This document shows, piece after piece, positions 11,605-23,356 of a stretch of DNA of 64,000 bases; within the stretch, counting starts at the first letter, position 1; every line of letters begins with the position of its first letter. The translations under genes were made by a program, and so were the position numbers. The stretch lies in assembly GCF_921293095.1 (NCBI RefSeq), contig NC_060249.1:83587907-83651906 (forward strand), in the 5' to 3' direction. This stretch comes from Ischnura elegans. Lineage: Eukaryota > Arthropoda > Insecta > Odonata > Coenagrionidae. The notes below the pieces were generated by a model. That model saw only the letters and a program-made list of their open reading frames with translations. It was not told where the DNA came from and did not search any database.

Positions 11605-12285
11605 GGAAGGTGGGATAAGACGTAAGCTTAGGATTTTTTCCTTTAGTATATTAAAATGTTTGAGCACCTGAAATTTGAAAGAAAATTTCGCTCAGCGTTC
11701 AATAAAACAATTTTATTCCGCGTTTTGTTTTCTAGCATTATGAATAATATATATTTTTTTTAAATCACGAGATGTGGGTCAATTAAAAAAAAAAATATAT
11801 ATATAATAAGGGGTCGTGAAGTATAAAGTTTGAATTATGAATAATATTTCATCAAAATAAAATAGTAATTTTCGTCATCTTACTCCACCGAAGATGACGG
11901 TAAGGTAAGATGACGAAGAGGGGTGGGTGAGTTGACGAATTGATATAATTAGTAAAAAAGATAAAAATACTTATTGGAAAAATGCATAAAATTATTTAGC
12001 TACTTAACCTGTGATGTGAGGTTAAAAAAATAAAGTTTAAACACAAAAAAATCTCAAGAACCGGTTGATCTTAATGAAGTAAAATATTGAAAATTTTGGA
12101 AGAACATCAGTAACAGGCCAAAAACTTCACTCACAAAAATCACATTTCCAAGGCGTGTCTTATATTTTACTATTACTCCTACCAGAACGTAGAGGATCGT
12201 AATTTCAACTTCTCGTCGTCTTACCCCAAGACGCCATTTTAGGTCATAAGTCATTTTACATTACCCCAGGTCATCTTAAAAACCT
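11605..12285. repeat. AAGATGACG-rich repeat element
   Basis: The segment begins GGGGAAGGTGGGATAAGACG and closes with CGTCTTACCCC and GGTCATCTTA motifs in opposite orientation, suggesting imperfect inverted ends. The centre holds a 9-bp stem, CGTCATCTT (11873-11881) with AAGATGACG (11891-11899), and further TAAGATGACG copies. The interior is AT-rich and non-coding. The family is unknown to me and the borders are approximate. Confidence 0.4.
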
Positions 12286-14219
12286 ACTGCAAATATTTTA
12301 TGGTATTGAGTTTGTGAATTTGTTTGTGAATCAGCTCTTACATTTTTTTTTATGATAGTGCTTCGAATGGAGAACGTTGAACAGCAATGCGAATTTTGGC
12401 TTAAGAACATCACAATAATGAATTTGTAAACAAAGGCAAGAGAAATTTTGAATCTCGAATGGAAAATCTGAGTTCTGGGGAAAAATTCGTGGAAGAATGA
12501 CTTAGAAGACGAATTCCACCTAAATATTTTGTTTTCTCTCCAATTCTCTTCCACGTAGCATGCAAACATGAAATAGAAGACAGCCTCCTGTACATGCTTT
12601 CTAAAAAATAAGGTCATCCATGACGCCTTGTATCATAATGAGATCCCACCTACAGCTATAAGTGTCGCCCCGAACACCTAGAATCACAGCATTTTCGAAT
12701 AGCAGAAGAAAGGAAAATACTTCTTTCAGTGTTGCAGAATTCTTCTAGTGAACGAATCTTCTTCGTTCAAATAAACTATCAGCAAATTCGTGCTAGCATA
12801 AGCGGAGTGTTGGCCATGGATATTGTTTTTTTTTCCTCCGTTTACCTTTTTAGTCCACGAGATAGGACATCGACCTCGAGTTATGGAAAGCTAAACAGCG
12901 AAACATTTCAATTTGGGACGGATATAAAAAGAAATTTTATTTGCTCTTCTCACTCTTGTAAGGCGAAAATTTTCCAAGTACATACTCGTATAAGCTCAGG
13001 TTTTCTTATTCTTGCATGGTCCGAAAGTGCACGAGGAATGGGCCCTATATATCATTTTCATATTTATATGTGTTGCGAAAGTTATCTTCTATGAACGCCA
13101 ATTGATGACCGTATTAATAAAAAAAATTAGAAAATATTCGTATTCTGATCTCTTCGTAATTGAATTGAACATCTCTAATTTTGCAGGTACGGCAGTAATT
13201 TTTCTGGGTAAGTATATTGTTGTTTTTATTCCCCTGAATGCACCTACTTCACGGAAACATTTTATCCAAATGAAATGGCTTATCGAGTGGAACAACGTAA
13301 TAGCTTTAAAAATTTGATCTTATGCATGGAATATGGAAAAATAATGATTAAAAGAAGAACACGTTTATATCATAAATTTTTCGTTATTGTCCGTATTATT
13401 TAATGGCTTAGTAATCTCTTTCAGAATCTCGTAAATTACGAACGGATAGTTGTGATTCACTCCTTTTTACTTGATACAGTAAAACTTTTTCTTATGTTAA
13501 CTTAAATATCAATTTGTTCTAATTGAATGTATTTTCATGGGCCAACTCTATGATGATAAGTAAATGTCATTTCTGGCATCCTGGAGTTGTAAAATAACCG
13601 AAAGTGATCCTAAAAAATTGCTTAGTATTTCGGTTGGAAACCTAAATCTCATTGTGTATTTCAAATGTAAAGAAATGAACCAAAAGGAAGATTTGGTAGA
13701 TGCTATAATTTTTGCATATTTTTTTGTATTATTTAGTGGCTATTTTAAAGTTCTAATGCATAATTTTAAGGATGTTGGGAGGATTTTTTGCCCTTCCAGC
13801 TTGTATCAGGACTTCATATAATATAGATTAACCAATTATCCAGATCAAAACATTTATGCCTTAATTATTTCTTACTGTCCGAAAGATTAGGCAAAATCAT
13901 CACTAACAAATGATCATCACCTTCCATTCCACCAGTTCATTAGGTGAAGCAGGAATGTCACTCGAATGCGGAGCCGAAATGAAGTTAAAAATACCTTAGT
14001 GGGAAACCTTCTCAAGCGGCCATCGAGCGGAAAAGATAAAATTGGCCGGTTAAGGAGGTGATTACTAAATAAAGAAGGTAGATGTAAGGTCTTCACGATT
14101 GAACAATAATCAAATGAGCCATTAACTGATTAAATTATACGCATTACATACCTTGATTATATGGAGAGAGTTGTATAATTTTAATCAATTTGATTCTTGG
14201 CACAAGTTTATATTGATGT
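12286..14219. other. intergenic, no gene recognised
   Basis: Contains overlapping short frames on both strands (121 aa at most), none with recognisable motifs or splice partners. AT-rich. No repeat ends were noticed. Confidence 0.35.
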
Positions 14220-14479
14220 CAGGGATGCCGACTTGCAAAAAATATTGGGAGAGCCCAAACTGGGGATCTTGCCCCGGGAAATTTCACAAGTAGTGAGTTT
14301 TAAGTTTTTTAAGCATTTTAGAAGAGTCCTATGATCAACATAAGAACCCTGATAACTCGAATCTCGATATCTGGACACTCCGGGGAAAATCGACATGCCT
14401 GACACATTTTTTCCTCACACCCAGAACGAATTTTCGAGGTTGCTCGGACCCTTCAGGCCCCATGGAGTCGGCGCCACTG
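14220..14479 (-). mobile_element. hAT-type MITE family 3, copy 1
   Basis: A 260-bp element. On the minus strand it starts CAGTGGCGCCGACTCCATGG and ends GTCGGCATCCCTG. The 8-bp duplication ATTGATGT is perfect (14212-14219 and 14480-14487). The same sequence occurs inverted at 16795-17055. Confidence 0.85.
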
Positions 14480-15505
14480 ATTGATGTTTGATCAATTTAT
14501 AAGTATTAGTTTTCTGCCAGCGTTTCGAAAAGTATATTAATTTTTGAGTTAGTGAATGGCTGTTTTTCCATACACGAGTTTTTCATTGGTGTTCAAAGCA
14601 CTAATGAAGACAAAATAACTGTCGAAACTTTGGCGAAGAAGTAAATACTCTTTTCCCCAAGTATTGTATAATATTAAAGTAAATTTATAATTTTATTTCA
14701 TGTGTAAATGCCTTTTCCAGGTGCATGAATGAAACAATACTGGTTCCTGGCCACGGAGGGGCGGCTTTTTTTTATTTGATCTTAAGAGGAAAGACAATGA
14801 TTATTTATTAAGCATGTACACCTACCTCCATGCTTTTAGAACGTATAATTTTCTAGATTAGGATTGAAAAATACTCAAACGAATTATATCGAAGAAAATG
14901 TCCATCGGCCAACGGCCGTTGAAGGAGGTAGTCACTAAAAAGAGGTGATAAGTTTCCATCGTCCTCAGGACAGGTTGATGCCGAGTGCTGAATTCAGTCC
15001 AGAAACGTTCATTTTTTTACTGCCACTGGAAATGAATATTTACCGAGTAAGGTAGAGTCATAATTCAATGTATACAGTGCAGTATGGTACCGAGTACTGA
15101 ATGTTTTTCGGGCTTCCACTCGCGATAAAAATTATATCGTCGCCAAATTTCGAAGATCGTGTTGCTCATCGTCTTCAGGGCAGTCTGATTCGGAGCTGGA
15201 ACAACCGGGCTTAGAAACGATTGCCCAGGGGTCAAGCCGGATTTGATTGGTGGGTGCACCTATTGTTTGGGCTGCATGATTGGCTGTGGTGAAACCCTTA
15301 GTTTCGGTTAAAACTTTTTCTCTTTGTCAGCCACATCTTGATTGGTTCTTTTACCACTCCCACCAACAAGCATCCAGTGCCGCATTCGGCGGGAAAGAGT
15401 CTCTTCATATATCGTTACCGAGAGTTTATGTGACACCTTATAATGGTATCATATACTATCATAGGTGGGTTGACCCGGTTGAAATCGGATGAGTCAGGGA
15501 TTTTT
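14480..15505. repeat. decayed Penelope-terminal-repeat-like sequence
   Basis: Scattered motifs such as CCAGCGTTTCGAAAAG (about 14518), CATCGTCCTCAGGACAG (about 14960) and CATCGTCTTCAGGGCAG (about 15169) resemble Penelope-like terminal repeats or fold-back elements. Borders cannot be set. No gene is visible. Confidence 0.35.
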
Positions 15506-15968
15506 TAGGGATGGACGGATCCAGGATTTTTTCGGATCCGGATACGGATCGGATACTTAATTTTCGGAGCCAGATCTTTCGGATCGGATATTTTCGGATC
15601 CAAATGCATTTTCAAATTCCTGACGCTTAGATTCCCCTGATGATTGTTCAATCTCTTGGGAAGAGTCACACTATGTGCCAGTCGTACTTTGCCTTTTTTA
15701 TTTTCCACGGCTGAAATTCTCCTACGTAACCTCTACGAGAGCTTTCAAACAAAACACATGAGTAGGACAAGAATCGCATGCAACGGCGCATTCGAAGAGA
15801 GAATCGGAACTCTTTCCACCCTAATGGGGCATTGAGCATTCACTGGAACTATTATTTAAAATTTCGGATCCAGATCCGATGTCTTCCGCGACTTTGGATC
15901 CGATGTATCCGATGAAGGGCAATATCCGCGGATATTTGGATCCGAGGTATCCGATCCGACCATCCCTA
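15506..15968. mobile_element. GGATC-rich inverted-repeat element (MITE)
   Basis: The ends are inverted: TAGGGATGGACGGATCC at the left and GGATCCGA...CGACCATCCCTA at the right. Each 90-130-bp arm is made of many CGGATC/GGATCCGATA motifs, facing each other across a non-repetitive centre (15620-15850). The 8-bp flanks GGATTTTT and GTATTATC agree at only 5 of 8, so a duplication is not proven. Non-coding. Confidence 0.65.
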
Positions 15969-15989
15969 GTATTATCCCATCATTTTTCG

Positions 15990-16340
15990 AATGCGATTCC
16001 ATGCTTTTTCTCAGTTTGCTTCGTCTCCGAAGACGTTTTCCTTGGCTAGATGAATTTCTATGGCCTCTTTGGTGATTCTGTCCTAGAATCCGCTAGAATG
16101 GTAAAGCCGTTCCATTTGGTCCCATCTTATGATGTGACCGAGGTCAACGGAATGCTCCGCGACTGCGCAACTTCGTTGGTTGGCATAGCCGGAAATTAAG
16201 TTGGTGTTTCTTTATTCTCTTTTTCAACGGTCTGGCTCGTTTCTCTGGGTGGAATTTGCATGGGTTATGTGCGGTATGCATTCGATTTCCGGAAAAATGG
16301 CCACTTAGTGAGGTGTTGGCCATTGAATAGAGATGATAGC
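15990..16340 (-). mobile_element. Penelope-like element fragment (fossil)
   Basis: In minus-strand frames the sequence gives a C-terminal endonuclease-tail pattern of Penelope-like retroelements, with AEHSVDLGH, then RITKEAIEIHLAKENVF, then a KAWNRI block. It is an incomplete copy with several breaks, old by appearance. It resembles, but is not closely identical to, the fragment at 3825-4305. Confidence 0.5.
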
Positions 16341-16794
16341 TTGGACAGGTTTGACTGTGTTGACAGAAGGAACTTTAAACAAATTGATTGAAGGTGGAAT
16401 TAAGCGAGGTTTATATCAGTTTGAGAGTTCTGATTGGTAGAAAAGGGATTGTTTTCTGTTTCGTTATGTTGAGGGAACGGGTTCGGATTGCAAAAGAGAC
16501 ATGCAATGGGAGACTGTGTGGGTGTCGTGAGAGGAATGGTTAAAACTGAGAAAGCCACGGGTGAATGCGAGGGAAGAGAGTAAATGGGAGGAATATTAAT
16601 CGGCTCGGGAATGGGGAAGTCCCTGTGAAGTATGGCGACGTAAGCGATGCATTGTGTGGGATAAGTTAGGAGATTGTACCGGAAGCGTGTGAGTTTTAAT
16701 GATTACCTTTCTCAGACGGCTTCTAGTGACATTTGAGGTCTAGTTGCGAAATTAGCATGGTAACTAGAGATATGGTATGGTGTTTGGCATATGG

Positions 16795-17055
16795 CAGTGG
16801 AGCCGACTCCATGGGGCCTGAGGAGGCCCGAGCCTCCTCAAAAAGTCTTTATGGGTGCGAGGAAAAAAATGTGTCGGGCTTGTCGATTTTTCCCGGAGTG
16901 TCCAGATATCGAGATTCGAGTTATCAGGGTTCTAATGTTGATCATATGACTCTTCTAAAATGCTTAAAAAACTTAAAACTCACTATTTATAAAATTTCCC
17001 GGGGCAAGATCCCTGGTTTGGCCCCTCCAATATTTTTTGTAAGTCGGCATCCATG
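16795..17055 (+). mobile_element. hAT-type MITE family 3, copy 2
   Basis: A 261-bp copy of the element at 14220-14479, in opposite orientation. It starts CAGTGGAGCCGACTCCATGG and ends GTCGGCATCCATG. The flanks GCATATGG (16787-16794) and GTATATGG (17056-17063) match at 7 of 8. Confidence 0.8.
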
Positions 17056-17211
17056 GTATATGGTATGGAAGTTGCCGGTAGCTCAGGATATTTGCGCCAT
17101 TTGGGAAGGGAAAAATTCGGCGTCGGATTTATCCTACTCTTAACTTAAGGCGCTAAGGGGACCGCGGTTTATTGTCTCATACGACAGACGGAGTGAAGTG
17201 CCTTCCATAGT

Positions 17212-17330
17212 TCAGTGAATCAGAGATCGATCAGTCTGAAAATTCTCTGCCATCGTCGGGATTTGAATCCGGACCAACTGAGTGGGAAACCAACATTCTA
17301 ACCACCACAACAACCCGATCCCCATGGTGG
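17212..17330 (-). repeat. tRNA-derived SINE
   Basis: The minus strand reads GTGGTGGTTAGAATGTTGG, then CCACTCAGTTGGTCCGGATT, then a B box GATTCAAATCC (around plus 17262-17275). This is the usual order of a tRNA-like SINE head. The body may continue into 17331-17500. Not a functional tRNA gene. Confidence 0.6.
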
Positions 17331-17499
17331 GTTGAGGTCTTGGCTTCTGATCGTTGGCTCCTTTGGTCAAAATTTCAGGTGAGGCATTTGGACTCCCACA
17401 CGTAAAATTCTCTAAGGGCAAGATAGCCCAGGAAAAGGATCTGGCTAATTTACCCGCCAGTGGCTAAGTCAAAGGTGGAGGCTCTCCTCTCCTATCCAA

Positions 17500-19819
17500 A
17501 GTAACCTTAGGGTTAGTGAGTGATAGGTATTACCACACCTCTCTGCAAGTGTCCTTCTTACATGATTCATCAACGTCACGGGACGCAGTGTCTCCAAGGC
17601 CCTCCACAGGTGTGCCACCCTTTGATTTGATCCACCGCCGTAATGCCTTCATTTTAGGACTCGATGTTAATATTTCAATTACCCATAAGCATGCGTGTGT
17701 TTATTATTAAATTTGATATCCATTTAAGGAATAGAATTTCGCCACTCATAATTATGTTATGGATAAATGTGTTTAATTCAACCAATTAATATATTACCTC
17801 GAGCGTTTGTAGAAATATCGAAAACCTGTAATTTTGATCCTATCCCTCTTGATAGGGTTTGTTTCCTTTTTTTTATTTTTATAGAGGTGATTGGTGTAGT
17901 ATATTCGTAAACCGTTTCTTGCCGTTCGTCGGTAAAAGATCCATGCCTCCGCGATGGATGCGTAAGTTTTTTTTAAAATTACAATTCCTTCGGAAAGCTA
18001 ATAGCCAATCGTATATGGAAATCGAGCCTTACTCATTGATTCACCTTTCAAAAATAATTCTTCGGGAGAATGAGAGTGATTCGGCCAAGGGAAATGCTGC
18101 TTGTAATATTGCTGTGAAATCGATTCATTTATTTTCAAATTTATTTCCCCGAGAAAAATTGCTCATTTTCAGCACTTTTCTACCATCCATAAGCCGTCAC
18201 AAGTCTTTTTTTATATGATGGTCTGCAAAAGCTATGGAAGGGATTGATCGAATGACTCTTTTAGAGAAAGAATCGTCTGCTCCTTTGAACTCAATGTTAC
18301 TATTTCGATCAAACATGAACGAGTATGCGTATTAAAAAAAACTCAAAATTCTCACTCAAAAAACTCAAATTTAACAAATTAATTCATTAACTTGTGAGAA
18401 TTAGAGAGGTTAAAATCAATTAAACGAATTAGGTAATTTCTAAATATTTCCATATTTCTTCACTGTACAAATCAAAGGGCAATATCTTCTGTGAATGCAT
18501 GTACTGAGCCCACTCAATTCCGTGGATGAAGTATAAATTTCTGAAAAGCCACACGAATATCCTTAACCATAACCCATATCGAGTGAAATTGATTGCGTGA
18601 TAAAATGATCACACCTTTAAAACAAACGTATTGATCTCAGATTCATCCATGTTAAAATTTTACTCGCTCTCATTTGGTTCTGCTCAGTAGGGGCCTCTGC
18701 AAAATTACTCGTTGTTGTATTTCCATTGACACTTGGTATTTGAGCGGCGTTGATGTCTTAAAGCTTGAATCGATTGCGATTGACCTACTCTCACTTGAAT
18801 TGTCTCACTTTCCACGCTCCGCAACCCAAGCGTGGGCGGTTAACGGTTTAGAGCGTGGAAGGAATGATTTGCATCGCCCGGTAGCCAAACCCGGGTCTCG
18901 GAATAACTGCACGATCGAGTCACCCCGTAAGAGCACTGGTTCCCAGCAATGTCAACGACCTCATCGGCTCAAGCCTGCTCCAGTGTCAATCCGTTCTGGA
19001 TGGGTGGTTGCATCTTGTGGACTAGTGTTTATCGTGTGAATCACACGGTCACCTTTCCTATCCCTCCGAGGGATACCTCCGGCGATAGGTTTTCTAGGAC
19101 CGTTGAAAAAGATAGTTGAAGCTATCATTGTCTCTATCTCACGTTTGTTTTCTCTATCTTTTTTTTCCATCGTATTCACTGTCCTCCCAACCTTTTCATT
19201 TCTCATTCAAGTGATACGCAGACGTGGCTTTTGGGATAGAAACTTTTGAAATAATTTCAACTTCGCTTTTTCCTAGCAAATAGATATTAAAAACGGCAAT
19301 GGTTTCGTCATGGTGACGTTTTGCATTTTTGAAATGTCACCCGGTGACGAGGCAGTTATTTTCACGTCGTCATGCCCGCAATTATTATAGTTGCCTTCTG
19401 CGATATTTGGGCTCTGATTAACTAAATAACGTCTCCAGGGGCCGTAAAAGGGCTCGTTGATTAATTGGGAAAGTGATGAGGATTATAATCGCTGAAGCCA
19501 TCCTTGAAATATTTCTCCGCGTTGATTTTTTAGGACTTATCGAGATAACATTGGAACTGTGGTCTTCTATATGGGTAGACATTATTATCGTGTAACTCAG
19601 GACATAGGTATCAGTGACGTCACTCTCGTTGGTATCACTCAGTCACCACGTACCCCATTCAATCTCCTCCGAGTTCGTAAGTGTCAATTAACTGGACAAT
19701 ACGGAATCCTAAATACTGTTACCATATTATATTCTATATTCATCACTAAATTGTTTGTCTTATACCGCAATGTATATACAAAACATTCATCATAATCTTA
19801 AGTCAAAATCCAAAAATTG
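17500..19819. other. intergenic, no gene recognised
   Basis: Short frames (121 aa at most) without motifs or splice partners. A GC-richer patch at 18,780-19,020 has a tRNA-like GGTTAACGGTTTAGAGCG but no B box I trust. A single CRE palindrome TGACGTCA is at 19615-19622. Confidence 0.35.
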
Positions 19820-20170
19820 ATTTAACTAAGATGACCACTCCGCTTTCTTACCTCCTAAGATTTTCATATTTACGTTTTAAATCCATAATTGCCTGTAACA
19901 TGCAACTCATTTGCCTTTCTTACCTTATGCTTGTCCTTCGAATACTTATTGTCTCCATAAGGCTATCATACCTTATGATATGGCGGAATACATTGCCCCA
20001 TATTCTTCTATTTCCTCCCAAATTTCTTAGCACTTCTTATTACCTACACGGTCGATCCATTTTATCAACAACATTCTAAATCGGCGCCACATTTCGATTG
20101 CTTCCTCTCTTGACTTCTATGCCGCTGTTTACGTACATGCTTCATTCCCATAAAGAAAGGTGCATCGCAT
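19820..20170 (-). mobile_element. LINE 3' tail remnant
   Basis: Minus-strand frames show LYGNEA, then IEMWRRFRMLLIKWIDRVGN, then FRHIIRYDSLMETI, the post-RT tail of RTE/Jockey-like LINEs (compare 8170-8460). Frames change several times; the copy is dead and 5'-truncated. Confidence 0.65.
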
Positions 20171-20589
20171 GAGGCATCTGGTGAAGTTTTTCCTTACTAT
20201 TGTGTTGTATTATCAGCTATAAGGAGATTCGTCTACTTTTACAATGCCGTGAGATTTTTTACTTTTTATTGCTTCCTATACGCCGATTACTCAGCTTTGT
20301 AGGTAGCAAAATTCTTTCTTTTCTTCAAGGTTTTATTTCTTAAATTTTTGTACTAATATCCTCTCGTTTTCTGAATACTTAGTTTTCTTTTTAATTATTT
20401 AATAGCTGTCACCTTGATAAGTTAGTGTGTACGAAAAACTACAGCACCATTTTCTGCTTACAAGGTAAAATACGATGGGAATACTGTCCCTCCGACCATC
20501 CTTGATATAGCAGACCTTTAATGGTGATTTTTACGCGATCATTCGAGTAATCATTGGCGCTTTAATTCGAAAGGCACGAAAAAACGATC

Positions 20590-21177
20590 TTGTGATTCAG
20601 CCTATATATTGCGTGGGTCGAGGATGCGAAGAGAGTTTCGGTGCGTCACAAAAATCTCCCGAATTTGTTTCACCTCGTGTGGGTGTTTGTAGAGAGGGGG
20701 AGATCTGTTGAGGCCTACATTTCCTGCTCGCCGAAGGGAGGGCCTTCACCTCCTGTTGGGGCAGATCCTTTTCACCAACAACCTCTCTGCGGCTTAAGAG
20801 TCTCAGCCCACGCACCCTTCTCCTGCGTGGTATCTCTTAGGGAATATCAAACCGCTCCGCCTCCCTCTTTAAAGTGGAGAAACCCGACGGCGCCCGGTGA
20901 AAACAGTCGCGCCACCGCATACTCGCATGACGCCCCACGGAAGGAACTGTCACTGATCACTTGCCCTCGCTCGCGAACGAAGGCTAAGGCCGATCTCATC
21001 CAGTGTTGTTGTTGTGTGGTCCTTCTCCGGAGTGCGCCCAGCTTTCCTCAGGATTTTCAGCTGCTTTTTCCAGCTGCTGTACAGTTTGTGGTGTTGGATT
21101 TTTTTAAGGCTTCCCCGAGGAGGACTCCTAGTGTCGTCGCCTCTGACGGGCCCGATTCGTGGCCAAGTCGCTGAGGT
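20590..21177 (+). promoter_or_regulatory. possible promoter / untranslated first exon
   Basis: This is among the GC- and CpG-richest intergenic stretches here. TATATAT lies at about 20603, and a donor-like GAG|GTGCGTAC lies at about 21173. A 5'-UTR acceptor at 26318-26319 precedes the start codon of the proline-rich gene, so this block could be its noncoding first exon, about 5 kb upstream. A 177-aa open frame crosses it but has no recognisable feature, and frames on the other strand are open too, as expected from base composition. Confidence 0.25.
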
Positions 21178-22362
21178 GCGTACATATCTTCTCCGAATAC
21201 TTACTAAAGTCTGAATCACGTGATGATTTTTTCCGACCCTCCCGAACGATCGCTTTAGTGATGGAGGAAAAATTACCGTTCCTGGCAATTAGTTTCCGCG
21301 TTGGCTCTAGGGATGATAATCCCCTCCGTTCCTCAATAACTCGGCTCGTCCCTTTTTCCGTCAATGAAATCATCGTTGGAATCGTCTTCTGGCCAATTGA
21401 AATGCACTGCCGCTATTGCGCCTATGATGGCAGAAAAATGAACTTTTCAGGCGATCATTTTCCACGATGTCTCCAGGGATGGAAATCCCATCCCTTTTTC
21501 CATCCCTCGGCAAGTCCCTTTTTCCGTCACTGTCACCGTCTTTCAGTCAATCAGAACGCAAGGCCGCAAACAGTGATCGTAACGCCACACTTAGATAATA
21601 ATTGAATTAGTGGCGGATACATATGGAGGGCCGAGGGGTCGCGTGCCCCCCCCCCCTTGCTAGGTCGCCCGCATTGGCTAACTGCAATTGTAAATTTTTC
21701 ATATCAGACGATGGCATTGTCTTGTATATGTGTATAACCAGTTTAAGCCAAACTTTATTAAAATTTGCATGTGACTTGATTATTTTCTTATCACGATAGA
21801 AGAAAAGGCAGCTCTCCATATCTTTTGCGCCCCCTTGACTTTTCTCTGTATTCGCTACTGAATTGATTGGCAATTGTAAATATTGAAAATGACGAAGTGA
21901 CGGATGGAAAGAGGGACGGTGGGAAAGACCGTGTGATACAGAGAATAATGGGTAGAGCGATCTCTCTTGTGGTCCATGGAAATCTATCATTGGCGCTATC
22001 TCTCTGAGGGAGGGGAAGAATAATCGTTTGATTCAGGCTTAATGATTAACTTGGGTCGATGCTATATTGCCCTTTAGGAGGTTGGTTCGAGAAACTAAGT
22101 TCGAGTCATAGGATTTGGTGCTTTCCCAGCTTATCTGATTCTGGCTCAATAAGAGACTAATAAGGCAGCGTTGCAACTCATAAATAGATTGGATGGCTTG
22201 TAGGGTAGCCTACTAACTTATGTATACCTTAATGCATGTTTCTGAATTTTTTTATCATTTCTAACAGCATTTTTTGTGTGTTCTGGCTTTATTGGCATAA
22301 AAGCTTCATGAGTTGTTCGCAAGTTTTACCTTTGCAAGAACATGGTAGTATAACTTGTTAGT
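21178..22362. other. intergenic with a CAGTGGCG-like repeat remnant
   Basis: From about 21608 the sequence AGTGGCGGATACATATGGAG followed by a 12-C run resembles the ends of the hAT-type MITEs in this window, but no partner end or duplication is clear. The rest has short frames only. Confidence 0.3.
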
Positions 22363-22488
22363 ATGCGTAACGTTTTTTTGGACTGTGTGGTGTGCATGTG
22401 GGAATCCTATTGCATGCTGGTGACTGATCACCCCCTGCCAAACACCTTAGAGGTGTCTCGCAGGGTATTATGTAGATGTAGATGGAAG
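22363..22488 (-). repeat. arthropod retroposon tail (CATCTACATCTACAT type)
   Basis: The minus strand begins CATCTACATCTACATAATAC and continues with CCTGCGAGACACCTCTAAGG, then TTGGCAGGGGGTGATC. This matches the widespread insect repeat tail of the form CATCTACATCTACA..CCGC..GCCACC. A diverged relative lies at 48590-48660. Confidence 0.55.
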
Positions 22489-22621
22489 TTTTCTCGGGTC
22501 GTCCAACACGTCAGGGCATCCGTTTGTACCGACGTTTTACCTTTCATCTCGCCTTGAAAATGATCTTCGAGTCGAGAATCTTAATGGACGCCCTGACCCG
22601 TTGGACGACCAGAGAAAACTT
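22486..22621. repeat. fold-back (long inverted repeat)
   Basis: Arms of about 36 bp face each other. The left arm starts AAGTTTTCTCGGGTCGTCC (22486-22521). The right arm (22585-22621) is its reverse complement with about 4-5 mismatches. The about 63-base loop includes CGACGTTTTACCTTTCATC. The layout parallels the fold-back at 26640-26839. Confidence 0.75.
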
Positions 22622-23103
22622 TTTGACATTTTTGAATAACTTTCATCCTCATTAAATTCTCAAAATACGCTCTTTTCAATGTACACCATCGATTGACGAT
22701 CACAAAAATGGACTTTTCCCGCTGTATTTATCGGAAATTGCATTTGAAAATACAGCAATTTTAAAACAATTTTTATGGCAATATTTGTGTAAGCATTGTT
22801 TAAAGCTTTTATTTGGACTGTGATATAAATTTATTATTGTAAAAAAACTGGCGTAATGTTCGATTAACCATAATTATTATGAAAAAATGTGGGTACGTCA
22901 CCGTACTAATTTTTGCTGATGAAAGCTGCAGAAGAAGTCAAATCACATTAGTTAGATTAAAATACCTCCACGGTCTGTTACAATGGCTGGAAATAAAATT
23001 CTCTTAAAAATAATAATTGAATTATCCTTAGTATACGTACCATTGTAATTGTCCTTTATTTGTCTCCTTTGAATTTTGCTTTTAAACTGTATTTTATGTA
23101 ATC

Positions 23104-23356
23104 CAGTGGCGTAACTAGGAATATGCTTTGGGGGGTTGGAGGGGCCTGGGAGGCGGACACCCCCCAGGCAACCGGGAATATTTTTGAAAAATGACATGCC
23201 TGGAAATACATTTGACATAATTTTGGCACTTAAAATTTAATTTTAAGCATATGCAGTTATTATATGTCAAAATTAGACGATAGTTTCAAATATTATTTTT
23301 ATTTCTCTGAGGCTTTGGGGGGATCTATCCTCTCATCCCCCATAGTTTCGCCACTG
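23104..23356 (-). mobile_element. hAT-type MITE family 2
   Basis: A 253-bp copy with ends CAGTGGCGTAACTAGG and GTTTCGCCACTG and G/C-runs inside. The flanks ATGTAATC (23096-23103) and ATGTAATG (23357-23364) match at 7 of 8. Compared with 8598-8892 and 42119-42415 it lies in the opposite orientation and has a small internal loss. Confidence 0.8.

Noticed and set aside
20641-21174. 177-aa open frame on the plus strand
   Set aside because: Opposite-strand frames over the same block are also open, the sequence has no recognisable domain, and GC-rich composition alone lengthens frames. Kept only as a possible untranslated exon or promoter block.
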